NCBI GenBank assembly: GCA_018725345.1
Contig: QLUI01000004.1
Location: 1-17,702 of the forward strand
Length of the DNA stretch: 17,702 nucleotides
Origin: Bacillota bacterium
Lineage (GTDB): Bacteria > Bacillota > Dethiobacteria > Dethiobacterales > Dethiobacteraceae
Reading direction: 5' to 3'
A program made the position numbers and the translations under genes. The notes under the pieces are model-generated. The model was not told where the DNA came from and ran no database searches. It worked only from the letters and a program-made list of their open reading frames with translations. Below are positions 7,521-13,727 of the stretch, in pieces. Each line of letters begins with the position of its first letter. Position 1 is the stretch's first letter.

Positions 7521-7597
7521 AAAGCTCCCAGGATATTCTTCAACAGAATACCCATGGGAGCTTCTTTGCTCTTAGCTATCTGATACATCAACGTATC
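7521..7597 (-). promoter_or_regulatory. glt operon leader: candidate two-hairpin ANTAR RNA target with overlapping terminator
   Basis: On the minus strand, hairpin 1 is GATAC, loop GTTGAT, GTATC (7597-7582). Ten bases later hairpin 2 is GAGC, loop AAAGAA, GCTC (7571-7558), with A at loop position 1 and G at position 4. The 3' arm of hairpin 2 lies within the 5' arm of a long hairpin: AAGCTCCCA (7563-7555) pairs with TGGGAGCTT (7530-7522), with an inner GGGTATTCT/AGAATATCC stem. Only a weak T-rich stretch (TTTGTTGTG) follows, so termination may be inefficient. Hairpin 2 and the long hairpin cannot form together. Hairpin 1 lacks the A1. Confidence 0.6.
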
Positions 7598-7599
7598 TT

Positions 7600-7986
7600 T
7601 TAAATTATACCCTGCTCCAAATTTTCACCGGAACAGTATGGCCGGATGAAACAAGACAGCCGTAGTTGCTTTTTTTGCAGAACATCCTCTTCGTCAATCA
7701 TATGCACATCGAGCATATAACTCATCTTTACCTGTTCATCAGCCATTAAGATTCTGTAATCAATCAGTAAGCAGGAATCAAGAATTTTTAGCGCTTTTTC
7801 AGTTCCACCGCTTTTGGATTTAACTTTTACCAGTAGATCAATATCCGAACAAAGCCTGGCATTGTCATTCATGGTTGATCCGTAAACATATACGCTATCC
7901 AGGTTTTCATCTATGCTCCCCAGATAATCAGCTATGCCTTTAGCCAGCGCATACCTTAAGCGGCTGTGTACATTCTCATCTCCCAC
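7600..7986 (-). CDS. Small nucleotidyltransferase-domain protein (MNT-like)
   Basis: A 128-residue protein with the polymerase-beta-type nucleotidyltransferase motif GS-x10-DID (YVYGSTMNDNARLCSDIDLLV, starting near residue 33), which binds metal and NTP. Members act as antitoxins of HEPN partners or as antibiotic/protein nucleotidylyltransferases; no HEPN gene is adjacent, so the role is open. The frame starts at GTG 7986, directly after a TAA that ends a short ORF in the same frame. No convincing ribosome binding site precedes the GTG, and a terminator's T-run lies immediately upstream, so expression as drawn is uncertain. It could be expressed by coupling, by stop-codon readthrough, or be decaying. 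The end overlaps the glt promoter. Confidence 0.7.
   Translation of the reverse strand: MGDENVHSRLRYALAKGIADYLGSIDENLDSVYVYGSTMNDNARLCSDIDLLVKVKSKSGGTEKALKILDSCLLIDYRILMADEQVKMSYMLDVHMIDEEDVLQKKQLRLSCFIRPYCSGENLEQGII
7604..7609 (-). promoter_or_regulatory. Probable -10 element of the glt operon promoter
   Basis: A perfect TATAAT on the minus strand, overlapping the last codons and stop of the nucleotidyltransferase gene. The expected start would fall near 7597, exactly where the first leader hairpin begins. No good -35 hexamer is visible at 16-18 bases upstream, so an activator may be needed or the call may be wrong. Confidence 0.45.
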
Positions 7987-8097
7987 TTAAAAAACCTGAA
8001 AGAAACTTTTTTCGGTTAAATGTTCTTTCAGGCAGCAAATGGATACGGCGTTAACAATAATCCTCATCATATTAAGATGATGTTCCATTGATTCCAT
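7987..8097 (-). CDS. Short ORF (36 aa) in frame with the nucleotidyltransferase
   Basis: Starts at ATG 8097 with an excellent ribosome binding site (AAGGAGG, 7 bases upstream) and runs 36 codons (MESMEHHLNMMRIIVNAV...) to TAA at 7989-7987. The next codon in the same frame is the GTG of the nucleotidyltransferase. Its last codons coincide with a strong terminator hairpin. I do not recognise the peptide. It may be a real small protein, a leader peptide, or the former N-terminal part of the nucleotidyltransferase cut off by a nonsense mutation. Confidence 0.45.
   Translation of the reverse strand: MESMEHHLNMMRIIVNAVSICCLKEHLTEKSFFQVF
7989..8032 (-). terminator. Intrinsic terminator inside/after the short ORF
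   Basis: A perfect 10-bp stem on the minus strand, CCTGAAAGAA (8032-8023) with TTCTTTCAGG (8004-7995), followed by TTTTTT (7994-7989). It would end the transcript of the FMN glutamate-synthase-like gene and block most readthrough into the nucleotidyltransferase. Confidence 0.8.
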
Positions 8098-8120
8098 ACT
8101 CGACCCTCCTTGAGTCTGCC

Positions 8121-8138
8121 ATTTGCCAGAGGGCAAAT
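8121..8138. repeat. Perfect hairpin downstream of the FMN glutamate-synthase-like gene
   Basis: ATTTGCC/GGCAAAT, a 7-bp perfect stem with a 4-base loop, just after the stop codon at 8143. There is no T-run, so it may protect the mRNA 3' end or separate translation of the short ORF. Confidence 0.5.
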
Positions 8139-8142
8139 CAAA

Positions 8143-9777
8143 CTAATTGGAGTTGGCGGCTCTTAGGCTTGTAAATGAATAGGACTCCAATGTGGAACCG
8201 CTCAGTATCCTATCCGCTTCTTCCCTGTCTAAATCCATTACGTAGGAAATTCCGCTCATTTCTGCAGCTTCGCGGGTCAAAGCCGCCAAGTCGTCCCTGG
8301 AAATATATTCGAGTGAAAACTTGCGCGCGCCACACATTAATTGCTGCAATCCGGTCTGCAAACGGTCAAAGTAGGTAAACAACCCTAATGCGCCTGCCGG
8401 GATTTTGCTGATGTCGTTTCCATATTTGGCCTTGAGTTTATGGACTGAATTAAATACCTGCTCCCGGCTGGTACCATATTTCTTGGCAACATCTGCCGGA
8501 ACCTTGCCTTCATCACAGGCACTGCACATTGTTTTACCGACCATTACAGCCGCCAGAGGGGACCGGGCCATGCCGATGGCCTTAATATAAGGCGCTGCCA
8601 GCGCAAAGCCTTTATAAATATGGTCTTCCAGGCTAAATCCGCCGGCCATGCAGACATCGGGGATAAACTCGCCTTGCTGCTTCAAACGTTCCAAGTAGTT
8701 ATATAGCAGGGCTTGCAGGTAAACTGTGGGGATACCCCATTCGTTCATCATGCGCCATGGGCTCATGCCCGTGCCACCGCCGGCACCGTCTACCGTCAGC
8801 ATATCTATCTTAGCTTTTGAAGAGAATTTAACGGCCCGTGCCAGGTCCGCAGGGCGGTATGCGCCAGTCTTGAGGAATACATACTGGGCTCCTAAACTTC
8901 TCAGTTCTTCAACACGGGCCAGGAATGACTCTTCAGTCACCATTCCTACACGGGAGTGACGCTCAAACTCTTTAAATGCACCGGCTTTAAAAATCTCCTG
9001 CACATAAAGATCTTTCGGATCAGGATACACCACATAACCGCGCTTTTTCAGCGCAAGAGCCTCAGACAGAGTGGAAACTTTTACTTCCCCGCCAATGTTT
9101 TTGGCGCCCTGGCCCCATTTTAATTCCACCGCTTTAACGCCCAGTTCCTGAATCGCATACTCCAAAACACCCAACCTGGTATCTTCAACGTTAGACTGAA
9201 CAACTATTTCGCCGTAGCCATCTTGCCAGTCCCGGAAATTTTGCACTCTCTTTTTGAGGTTAGGAGAATGAAGAACTCTTCCGTTTTTAATCGTGCTTTC
9301 AGGGTCCATGCCGCAAACGTTCTCGCCAACGGTAAGGATTGCGCCGGATATTGCGCACCCTGCGGCTAAATCTACCCAGTTGTCAGCCGCCACCTTTGTA
9401 GATCCCAGGCCGGGCACAACAAACGGCAATTTTAGCTTAACAGAAGAACCTGTTCCTACCTGACTTTCTAGATTTACTGCCGGGAAAATCGCTTTATCGC
9501 TATCCGCTGCAATTCCTTGCGCACCCACTGCTGTTCCCATAATGTTGAAGTGCGAAAAATCAACGGGGTAATCCTTCTCGGATGCAAAAGTAGTTGAGCC
9601 GTAAGGCTGCGGGTAAAGAACTTCCCTGCCTCGAAAGGCCGATTTTCCCACTTCACACAACCCGGGGCAACCTTCCAGGCATGTGGTGCAAAGACCACTA
9701 AAAGGAGAAACGCTGCCAGGGGTCCGATTCTTTGTAAAGGTTGCTTTGCTGGCATTTAATCCTTTGCTGAAACTCAT
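8143..9777 (-). CDS. FMN-binding glutamate synthase-like protein (second GltB2 paralogue)
   Basis: A 544-residue protein with the glutamate-synthase FMN barrel, shown by VELKWGQGAKNIGGEVKV near 217, IDMLTVDGAGGGTGMSP near 324 and a typical C-terminal barrel half (DVCMAGGFSLEDHIYKG, PYIKAIGMARSP). It differs from the operon's GltB2. The N terminus carries a compact cysteine set C30-C33-C37-C41 in place of two ferredoxin motifs, and the 3Fe-4S signature C-x5-C-x4-C is replaced by C418-x2-C421. It has no amidotransferase partner next to it. Such stand-alone proteins are common in Clostridia under the name FMN-binding glutamate synthase family protein; the true substrate is not known to me. The ATG at 9777 is preceded by AGAGGAAGG about 9 bases upstream. 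It appears to be transcribed alone from a consensus promoter. Confidence 0.9.
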   Translation of the reverse strand: MSFSKGLNASKATFTKNRTPGSVSPFSGLCTTCLEGCPGLCEVGKSAFRGREVLYPQPYGSTTFASEKDYPVDFSHFNIMGTAVGAQGIAADSDKAIFPAVNLESQVGTGSSVKLKLPFVVPGLGSTKVAADNWVDLAAGCAISGAILTVGENVCGMDPESTIKNGRVLHSPNLKKRVQNFRDWQDGYGEIVVQSNVEDTRLGVLEYAIQELGVKAVELKWGQGAKNIGGEVKVSTLSEALALKKRGYVVYPDPKDLYVQEIFKAGAFKEFERHSRVGMVTEESFLARVEELRSLGAQYVFLKTGAYRPADLARAVKFSSKAKIDMLTVDGAGGGTGMSPWRMMNEWGIPTVYLQALLYNYLERLKQQGEFIPDVCMAGGFSLEDHIYKGFALAAPYIKAIGMARSPLAAVMVGKTMCSACDEGKVPADVAKKYGTSREQVFNSVHKLKAKYGNDISKIPAGALGLFTYFDRLQTGLQQLMCGARKFSLEYISRDDLAALTREAAEMSGISYVMDLDREEADRILSGSTLESYSFTSLRAANSN

Positions 9778-9821
9778 CTCTATTCATCCTTCCTCTCGAA
9801 TCACGGAATAGCACTCATTAC

Positions 9822-9886
9822 AAAAAATCCAGCTTTTACTGTAAAATCGAAGCTATTGATTTTCAGTATTATGAAATATAATTCTG
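9822..9886 (-). promoter_or_regulatory. Leader hairpins of the FMN glutamate-synthase-like gene
   Basis: On the minus strand an imperfect hairpin CAG-A-ATTAT/ATAAT-A-CTG (9886-9864) is followed by AAAATC (9863-9858) that can pair with GATTTT (9848-9843). This competes with AGCTT/AAGCT (9854-9831), which is followed by ATTTTTT (T-run 9827-9822), a weak terminator shape. The region is AT-rich, and no six-base A1/G4 loop is present, so attenuation is only a suggestion. Confidence 0.35.
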
Positions 9887-9898
9887 TTTATGTACTAA

Positions 9899-9927
9899 AT
9901 TATAAAGCCATGTCTTTTTTCTGTCAA
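9899..9927 (-). promoter_or_regulatory. Consensus sigma-A promoter for the FMN glutamate-synthase-like gene
   Basis: Perfect TTGACA (9927-9922), a 17-base spacer and perfect TATAAT (9904-9899) on the minus strand. The start would fall near 9892, giving a leader of about 115 bases. This promoter should be strong unless attenuated downstream. Confidence 0.9.
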
Positions 9928-10058
9928 TGGAATGGTGTTTCATAATGAGAAAACTTTTTAGATTATCGGGCAATAAATGGCTTATTTTCTCCTCAAATTG
10001 TCTAAATATTCAATATTTTGAAACATGGTTCCGATATTTTGCGAATATAGCAAGAAGT

Positions 10059-10088
10059 AGCCCAGACTACTGTATGGTGGTCTGGGCT
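10059..10088. repeat. 9-bp perfect inverted repeat downstream of the asnB remnant
   Basis: AGCCCAGAC/GTCTGGGCT with a 12-base loop. No T-run follows on the minus strand. It may be the decayed terminator of asnB. The rest of 9928-10101 shows no gene that I can support. Confidence 0.5.
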
Positions 10089-10101
10089 TCCATTATTTTA
10101 G

Positions 10102-10275
10102 AGATTTATATCTATGACGACATTAACGGCGGTGGCCTAAAGCCAGCTGATCTGAAAACCAATACCCGTAATCATCAGGCCCGCGGTTTAGCAAAACTTC
10201 GGTCATCCCCTCCACTACCTGACGCTGGCTCCTTAGATCTTGACGAAAATCAACCCAACCGGTTATACCGCACAT
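10102..10275 (-). pseudogene. asnB: Truncated, frameshifted asparagine synthetase (asnB remnant)
   Basis: From ATG 10275, with GGAGG 8 bases upstream, 50 codons match the N terminus of glutamine-hydrolysing asparagine synthetase: MCGITGWVDF with the Cys2 nucleophile, then LLNRGPDDYGYW near 28 and ALGHRR at the end. A TAA follows at 10125-10123. Shifting frame by one base continues as NVVIDINL, matching the conserved LxVIDL that follows HRR in the family, before a stop near 10102. A full-length protein would need roughly 500 more residues, including the whole synthetase domain, and these are absent. So this is a 5' fragment with one frameshift followed by a deletion. The promoter and leader region look better preserved than the gene, which suggests fairly recent loss. 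Confidence 0.85.
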
Positions 10276-10291
10276 TAATTTTCCCTCCCAC

Positions 10292-10333
10292 AAAAAAATA
10301 AGCGCCTCGTAAAATACGAGACGCCTTTGTCCC
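10292..10333 (-). promoter_or_regulatory. asnB leader: intrinsic terminator overlapped by an A1/G4 six-base-loop hairpin
   Basis: Terminator on the minus strand: GCGTCTCGTA (10324-10315) pairs with TACGAGGCGC (10311-10302), one T.G pair and a 3-base loop, followed by TTATTTTTTT. It also serves as the terminator of dapF-dapL. Immediately upstream, GGGAC (10333-10329), loop AAAGGC, GTCTC (10322-10318) forms a hairpin with A at loop position 1 and G at position 4. Its 3' arm lies inside the terminator arm, so the two exclude each other. The asnB ribosome binding site follows within a few bases of the T-run, as expected of an attenuator. Confidence 0.65.
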
Positions 10334-10352
10334 CAGCTTGCCGATAATAGCC

Positions 10353-10382
10353 AGTATATTTGGGAGCAGGCAATAATGTTAC
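10353..10382 (-). promoter_or_regulatory. Possible promoter for asnB
   Basis: GTAACA (10382-10377), an 18-base spacer and TATACT (10358-10353) on the minus strand between the dapL stop and the attenuator. The hexamers match consensus at four and five of six positions, so this is a weak call. Confidence 0.35.
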
Positions 10383-10396
10383 ATCCTAATCAATTT

Positions 10397-11584
10397 TTAC
10401 CGGTTTGCCAAAGCTTTTTTTATACGGTCCATAGCCTCCTGCATCCGCTTGGCGTCAACTGTCAAAGCAATCCGAAAATATCCTTCCCCATATGCGCCAA
10501 ATCCCCGGCCCGGCGTGACCACCACGCCTGTTTCTTCTAAAATGTGGCCTACAAAATCGGCGGAACTTGCAAACCCCGCAGGAATGGGTGCCCAGATATA
10601 AAAGGTTGCCTTGGGAGCACGCACGTTAATGCCCATCTCTTGCAAAGCAGCCACCGCCACATCGCGCCGTTCCTGATACATCGCCGACAATTGGGCCTGA
10701 AAGCCTTCCCTTGCAGAGTTATTAAACGCCTCCGCCCCTGCGTATTGTATAGCTTTAAATGTTCCTGAATCTATATTCGTTTTATAACGGGATAAAACTT
10801 CGATTATCTCTGCACGGCCAACTGCATAGCCAATCCTCCAGCCGGTCATATTAAATGTTTTTGACAGTGAGCCAAACTCAATGCACACATCCTTGGCTTC
10901 AGGAACTTCCAGGAAAGAAATGGGCTTGTAGCCGTCATAAGCGATCTCGCTGTAAGCCTGATCATGGCAAACGATGATATTATGTTTTCTGGCAAATTCC
11001 GATACACGAGCAAAAAACTCGGGCGATGCTTCTGCCCCGGTAGGATTGTTTGGGTAATTTAGAAACATTAATTTGGCACGCTCCGCTACTTTTAAATCAA
11101 TAGCAGACAGATTCGGCAAAAAATCATTTTCAGCAAGCAAAGGCATTGAGACAACCTCTCCGCCGGCAAACATAGTACCGATACTGTAAACGGGGTAACC
11201 CGGATCCGGAACCAAGTTTATATCGCCGGGATTAACAAAGCATGCGCTAATATGGGCAATTCCCTCTTTTGAACCGAGCAGCACGCAAACTTCTTTTTGC
11301 GGATCCAATTCCACATTATGCCTCTGCTTATAATAGTTAGCCACCGCTAGTTTAAATTCCGCCAGGCCTTCATCCGGAGGATAAGTATGGTTGCGCGGCA
11401 ATTGCACTTCTTCCATGGCTTTTTTTATAATATAATCCGGAGTGGGCTGATCTGGGTCGCCAATTCCCAACTTAATTACGTCTATCCCTTTTTCCGCTGC
11501 TACCTTAATTTTTTTATCGATTTCAGCAAAAAGATAACGGGGCAGGTTATTAATTCTTTCTGCAGGCCTAATCTTTATACTCAC
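10397..11584 (-). CDS. dapL: LL-diaminopimelate aminotransferase (DapL)
   Basis: Converts tetrahydrodipicolinate with glutamate directly to LL-2,6-diaminopimelate in lysine and peptidoglycan precursor synthesis; PLP-dependent class I/II aminotransferase fold. At 395 residues it has the family length. Seen are KLGIGDPDQPTPD at 38-50, NYPNNPTG at 176-183, CHDQAYSEIAYDGY at 206-219, the PLP lysine K242 in SLSKTFNMTGWRIG, and FRIALT near the C terminus. The GTG start at 11584 is 6 bases after the dapF stop, with GAGGAG inside the end of dapF, so the two are translationally linked. Use of glutamate as amino donor links it to the nitrogen genes nearby. DapL and related aminotransferases are alike, but the dapF partner makes this call firm. 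Confidence 0.95.
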   Translation of the reverse strand: MSIKIRPAERINNLPRYLFAEIDKKIKVAAEKGIDVIKLGIGDPDQPTPDYIIKKAMEEVQLPRNHTYPPDEGLAEFKLAVANYYKQRHNVELDPQKEVCVLLGSKEGIAHISACFVNPGDINLVPDPGYPVYSIGTMFAGGEVVSMPLLAENDFLPNLSAIDLKVAERAKLMFLNYPNNPTGAEASPEFFARVSEFARKHNIIVCHDQAYSEIAYDGYKPISFLEVPEAKDVCIEFGSLSKTFNMTGWRIGYAVGRAEIIEVLSRYKTNIDSGTFKAIQYAGAEAFNNSAREGFQAQLSAMYQERRDVAVAALQEMGINVRAPKATFYIWAPIPAGFASSADFVGHILEETGVVVTPGRGFGAYGEGYFRIALTVDAKRMQEAMDRIKKALANR

Positions 11585-11590
11585 GTCGAA

Positions 11591-12460
11591 TCACTCTCCT
11601 CGTTGAAGATACTTTTGTGCAAATTCAGAATCCACAGCCAGTTCTCCTGTAAAAACTTCTGTTGCCGGGCCCGACATATACAAGCGGTTGTTTTCACGCC
11701 AATGAATTGTCAGCTCTCCGCCGGGAAGACAAAGTATCGCCTTACGGGATAACCTGCCTGTTATTACCCCCACCACCAATACAGCGCAAGCACCTGAGCC
11801 GCAGGCCAGCGTCTGTCCGACGCCACGCTCCCAGACACGAAACCGGGCTTTCTCCGGCGACACAACCTCCACAAACTCAACATTGGTTTTTTTGGGAAAC
11901 ATTTCATGCGCCTCAAGCGCAGGGCCCCAAACGTCCAGAGGAACCGCAGAAGTGTCATCGCAAAAAATAACGCAGTGCGGGTTGCCAATGGAAACGGCCG
12001 TTATTAAAAAACTTTCCCCCGCTGCCAAGATCTCTTCATTTACGACACGGCGCCTCGCTCCTACAACAGGCACCAGGTCGCTTTCAAGAATCGGCTCCCC
12101 CATATCCACTTCAACACTTGCCACCTTATTTCCGCTTACTTCCAGGCGGAGTGTCTTTACCGTATTAAACATCTCCACCGAAATCGCTGTTTCACGGGTC
12201 AGCCCCTTTTCATAAAGATATTTTCCCACACAACGCAAAGCATTACCGCACATTTCTGCTTCAGAACCATCAGCATTAATAATCCTCATCCGAAATTGAG
12301 CTTTCTCAGACGGATGCAAAAGAACCAAACCGTCTGCTCCAACGCCAAAATTTCGTTCACAAAGCTCCCGAGCAAGCCGGTCAATATTTTTTAACGACAA
12401 TGAGAAATCCTCAATCACAACAAAGTCATTGCCCAAGCCGTGCATCTTTACAAAATTCAC
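11591..12460 (-). CDS. dapF: Diaminopimelate epimerase (DapF)
   Basis: Epimerises LL- to meso-diaminopimelate, the step after DapL. A 289-residue protein with the two-fold DapF architecture. It starts with MHGLGNDFVV. The first catalytic cysteine is C71 in NADGSEAEMCGNALRC and the second C220 in ERGVGQTLACGSGACA. GNPHCV near 159 is also conserved. The start is GTG at 12460 with GGGAGG 9 bases upstream. First gene of a dapF-dapL operon; no clear promoter is seen because the upstream 0.6 kb is a decayed island, so the native promoter may have been altered. Confidence 0.97.
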   Translation of the reverse strand: MNFVKMHGLGNDFVVIEDFSLSLKNIDRLARELCERNFGVGADGLVLLHPSEKAQFRMRIINADGSEAEMCGNALRCVGKYLYEKGLTRETAISVEMFNTVKTLRLEVSGNKVASVEVDMGEPILESDLVPVVGARRRVVNEEILAAGESFLITAVSIGNPHCVIFCDDTSAVPLDVWGPALEAHEMFPKKTNVEFVEVVSPEKARFRVWERGVGQTLACGSGACAVLVVGVITGRLSRKAILCLPGGELTIHWRENNRLYMSGPATEVFTGELAVDSEFAQKYLQRGE

Positions 12461-12537
12461 AATATTGCACCTCCCTCGTCTCTCTTACCCAGCAATTTTC
12501 CGTATCATGATATCTATTTCCATAACTCCTAACTATC

Positions 12538-12804
12538 ATGGATGGTTCTCATACCATTAATGGTTTTACTAATAAAGATATCCGTCTCAAACTCTAACCA
12601 ACTCAAAGCAATGAAATCAAAATACGAAATAAAGTAACCAGGCTGTTTGCAAAGCTTCGAACTCATGGTCTTATACGTAAAGCTCCTCGTTCCAGAAAAT
12701 ATTATGTCTCTTCCAAAGGCTATCGCGTAATGGGTGGAATATTATATCTAAAAGAGAAGGAGTACACCAAATATACTCTTAATCATTTTCAATTCGTAAT
12801 TTGA
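12538..12804 (+). pseudogene. Stop-interrupted remnant of a winged-helix-like, possibly mobile-element protein
   Basis: The only recognisable plus-strand coding trace. One frame reads MDGSHTINGFTNKDIRLKL, a TAA at codon 20, then PTQSNEIKIRNKVTRLF, LRTHGLIRKAPRSRKYYVS and SKGYRVMGGILYLKEKEY. From memory this resembles the C-terminal part of a repeated bacterial family with the pattern NGFxNxDxR...VTRxLRxLRxHGLIxKVPxxxxYxVxxKG, often found among transposon-like genes. The N-terminal part is missing and the frame contains a nonsense codon, so it is not functional. Strand and base composition differ from all neighbours. The same frame continues after a TGA at 12802-12804 for a further 59 codons (12805-12984, ending HMRLEKTPDKNIA) that I cannot assign. 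Confidence 0.7.
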
Positions 12805-12936
12805 GTATTTCGGTGCTTCAGACTACGTGAACTGCTCTATTTTGACGCACTGTTTATGGGCGAACGCTCTTCTTTTTCAGAAAAAACTGTTCTTTTTGGG
12901 ATAAAAAGATACCATTATTTCAAATTACGAATTGAA
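12788..12936. repeat. 17-bp perfect inverted repeat flanking 115 bp
   Basis: TTCAATTCGTAATTTGA at 12788-12804 is exactly inverted at 12920-12936. It overlaps the end of the plus-strand pseudogene and could be the termini of a small non-autonomous element or a transcript-end structure. The rest of the 12461-13072 gap holds no supported gene; 12985-13072 is AT-rich with a CAAACAA/TTGTTTG repeat near the rpe stop. Confidence 0.75.
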
Positions 12937-13072
12937 GTTAATCATATGCGCCTCGAAAAAACTCCAGACAAAAATATCGCTTGAAACCATTGGTATAGCT
13001 GGGTTAGTGAGTTTGCATTTTCAAACAACTTGTTTTTTTTGTTTGTTGTTGGACAATAATATAGAGGACGCA

Positions 13073-13726
13073 TTATACCAACTTTTTTTCTGTCTTGAGC
13101 ATTTTAATAGCTGCTACCGCATCCGGCTCACCAAAAATTGCCGTTCCTGCCACCAGTACTGTGGCGCCCGCCTCTTTGACCAGCGGCGCTGTTTCCGCAC
13201 TGATTCCACCATCCACCTGAATATGAACGGGACGATCCCCCAACAGCTCTTTTAAACGTCGGATTTTCGGCAAAGCGGACGGAATAAATTTCTGTCCGCC
13301 AAAACCGGGATTCACACTCATTATCAACACCAGATCAATGTCAGACAAAATATATTCCAGTACAGAGAGTGGCGTTGCCGGATTCAGCGCCACTCCGGCT
13401 TTAACTCCCAAGTCACGAATCATCTGTAACACACGATGCAGATGAGTGCATGCTTCCGCCGACACAGTGATCAAATCGGCTCCGGCTCGCATAAAGGCTT
13501 CCAGATAACGCTCAGGTTTTTCAATCATTAAATGCACATCGAAAAATAGCGAAGATTGACTGCGTAACGAGCTTACTACCTGAGGCCCCATAGTGATATT
13601 AGGAACAAAATGTCCATCCATTATATCAAAATGCAGCCAATGCGCTCCACCTTCCTCAACCTTTTTCACTTCTTCCGCCAGACGAGAAAAATCGGCAGAT
13701 AGAAGCGATGGGGCAATTTTAACCAT
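13073..13726 (-). CDS. rpe: Ribulose-phosphate 3-epimerase
   Basis: Interconverts ribulose 5-phosphate and xylulose 5-phosphate in the pentose phosphate pathway. A 217-residue TIM barrel with the full set of metal/catalytic residues: H32 and D34 in LHFDIMDGHFVPN, H65 in FFDVHLMI and D172 in IQVDGGIS. The MSVNPGFGGQKF phosphate-side loop lies near 136-147. The ATG at 13726 is one base after the rsgA stop, with AGGAGAGGAG inside the end of rsgA, so translation is coupled. Last gene of the prpC-prkC-rsgA-rpe operon, an order common in Firmicutes. No strong terminator follows; an AT-rich repeat and the decayed island lie downstream. Confidence 0.98.
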   Translation of the reverse strand: MVKIAPSLLSADFSRLAEEVKKVEEGGAHWLHFDIMDGHFVPNITMGPQVVSSLRSQSSLFFDVHLMIEKPERYLEAFMRAGADLITVSAEACTHLHRVLQMIRDLGVKAGVALNPATPLSVLEYILSDIDLVLIMSVNPGFGGQKFIPSALPKIRRLKELLGDRPVHIQVDGGISAETAPLVKEAGATVLVAGTAIFGEPDAVAAIKMLKTEKKLV

Positions 13727-13727
13727 G

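Noticed and set aside
9927..10301. Plus-strand open frame of 124 codons
   Set aside because: It is antisense to the asnB fragment and the asnB/dapL attenuator, has no recognisable domain and no ribosome binding site of note; treated as a shadow.
10334..10396. T-box or other amino-acid riboswitch before asnB
   Set aside because: No T-box-type conserved antiterminator sequence or specifier structure is visible; the short leader fits the simple hairpin-terminator switch better.
12553..12564. Perfect 12-bp palindrome ACCATTAATGGT
   Set aside because: It lies inside the pseudogene coding trace (THIS segment reads TINGF-like codons) with no promoter context, so it is likely incidental.
13005..13055. 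Intrinsic terminator after rpe
   Set aside because: The CAAACAA/TTGTTTG pairing is AT-rich and, on the minus strand, is followed by no T-run, so I do not call it a terminator.
12932..13255. Plus-strand open frame running into rpe
   Set aside because: Most of it is antisense to rpe and the rest is in the decayed island; no family resemblance.
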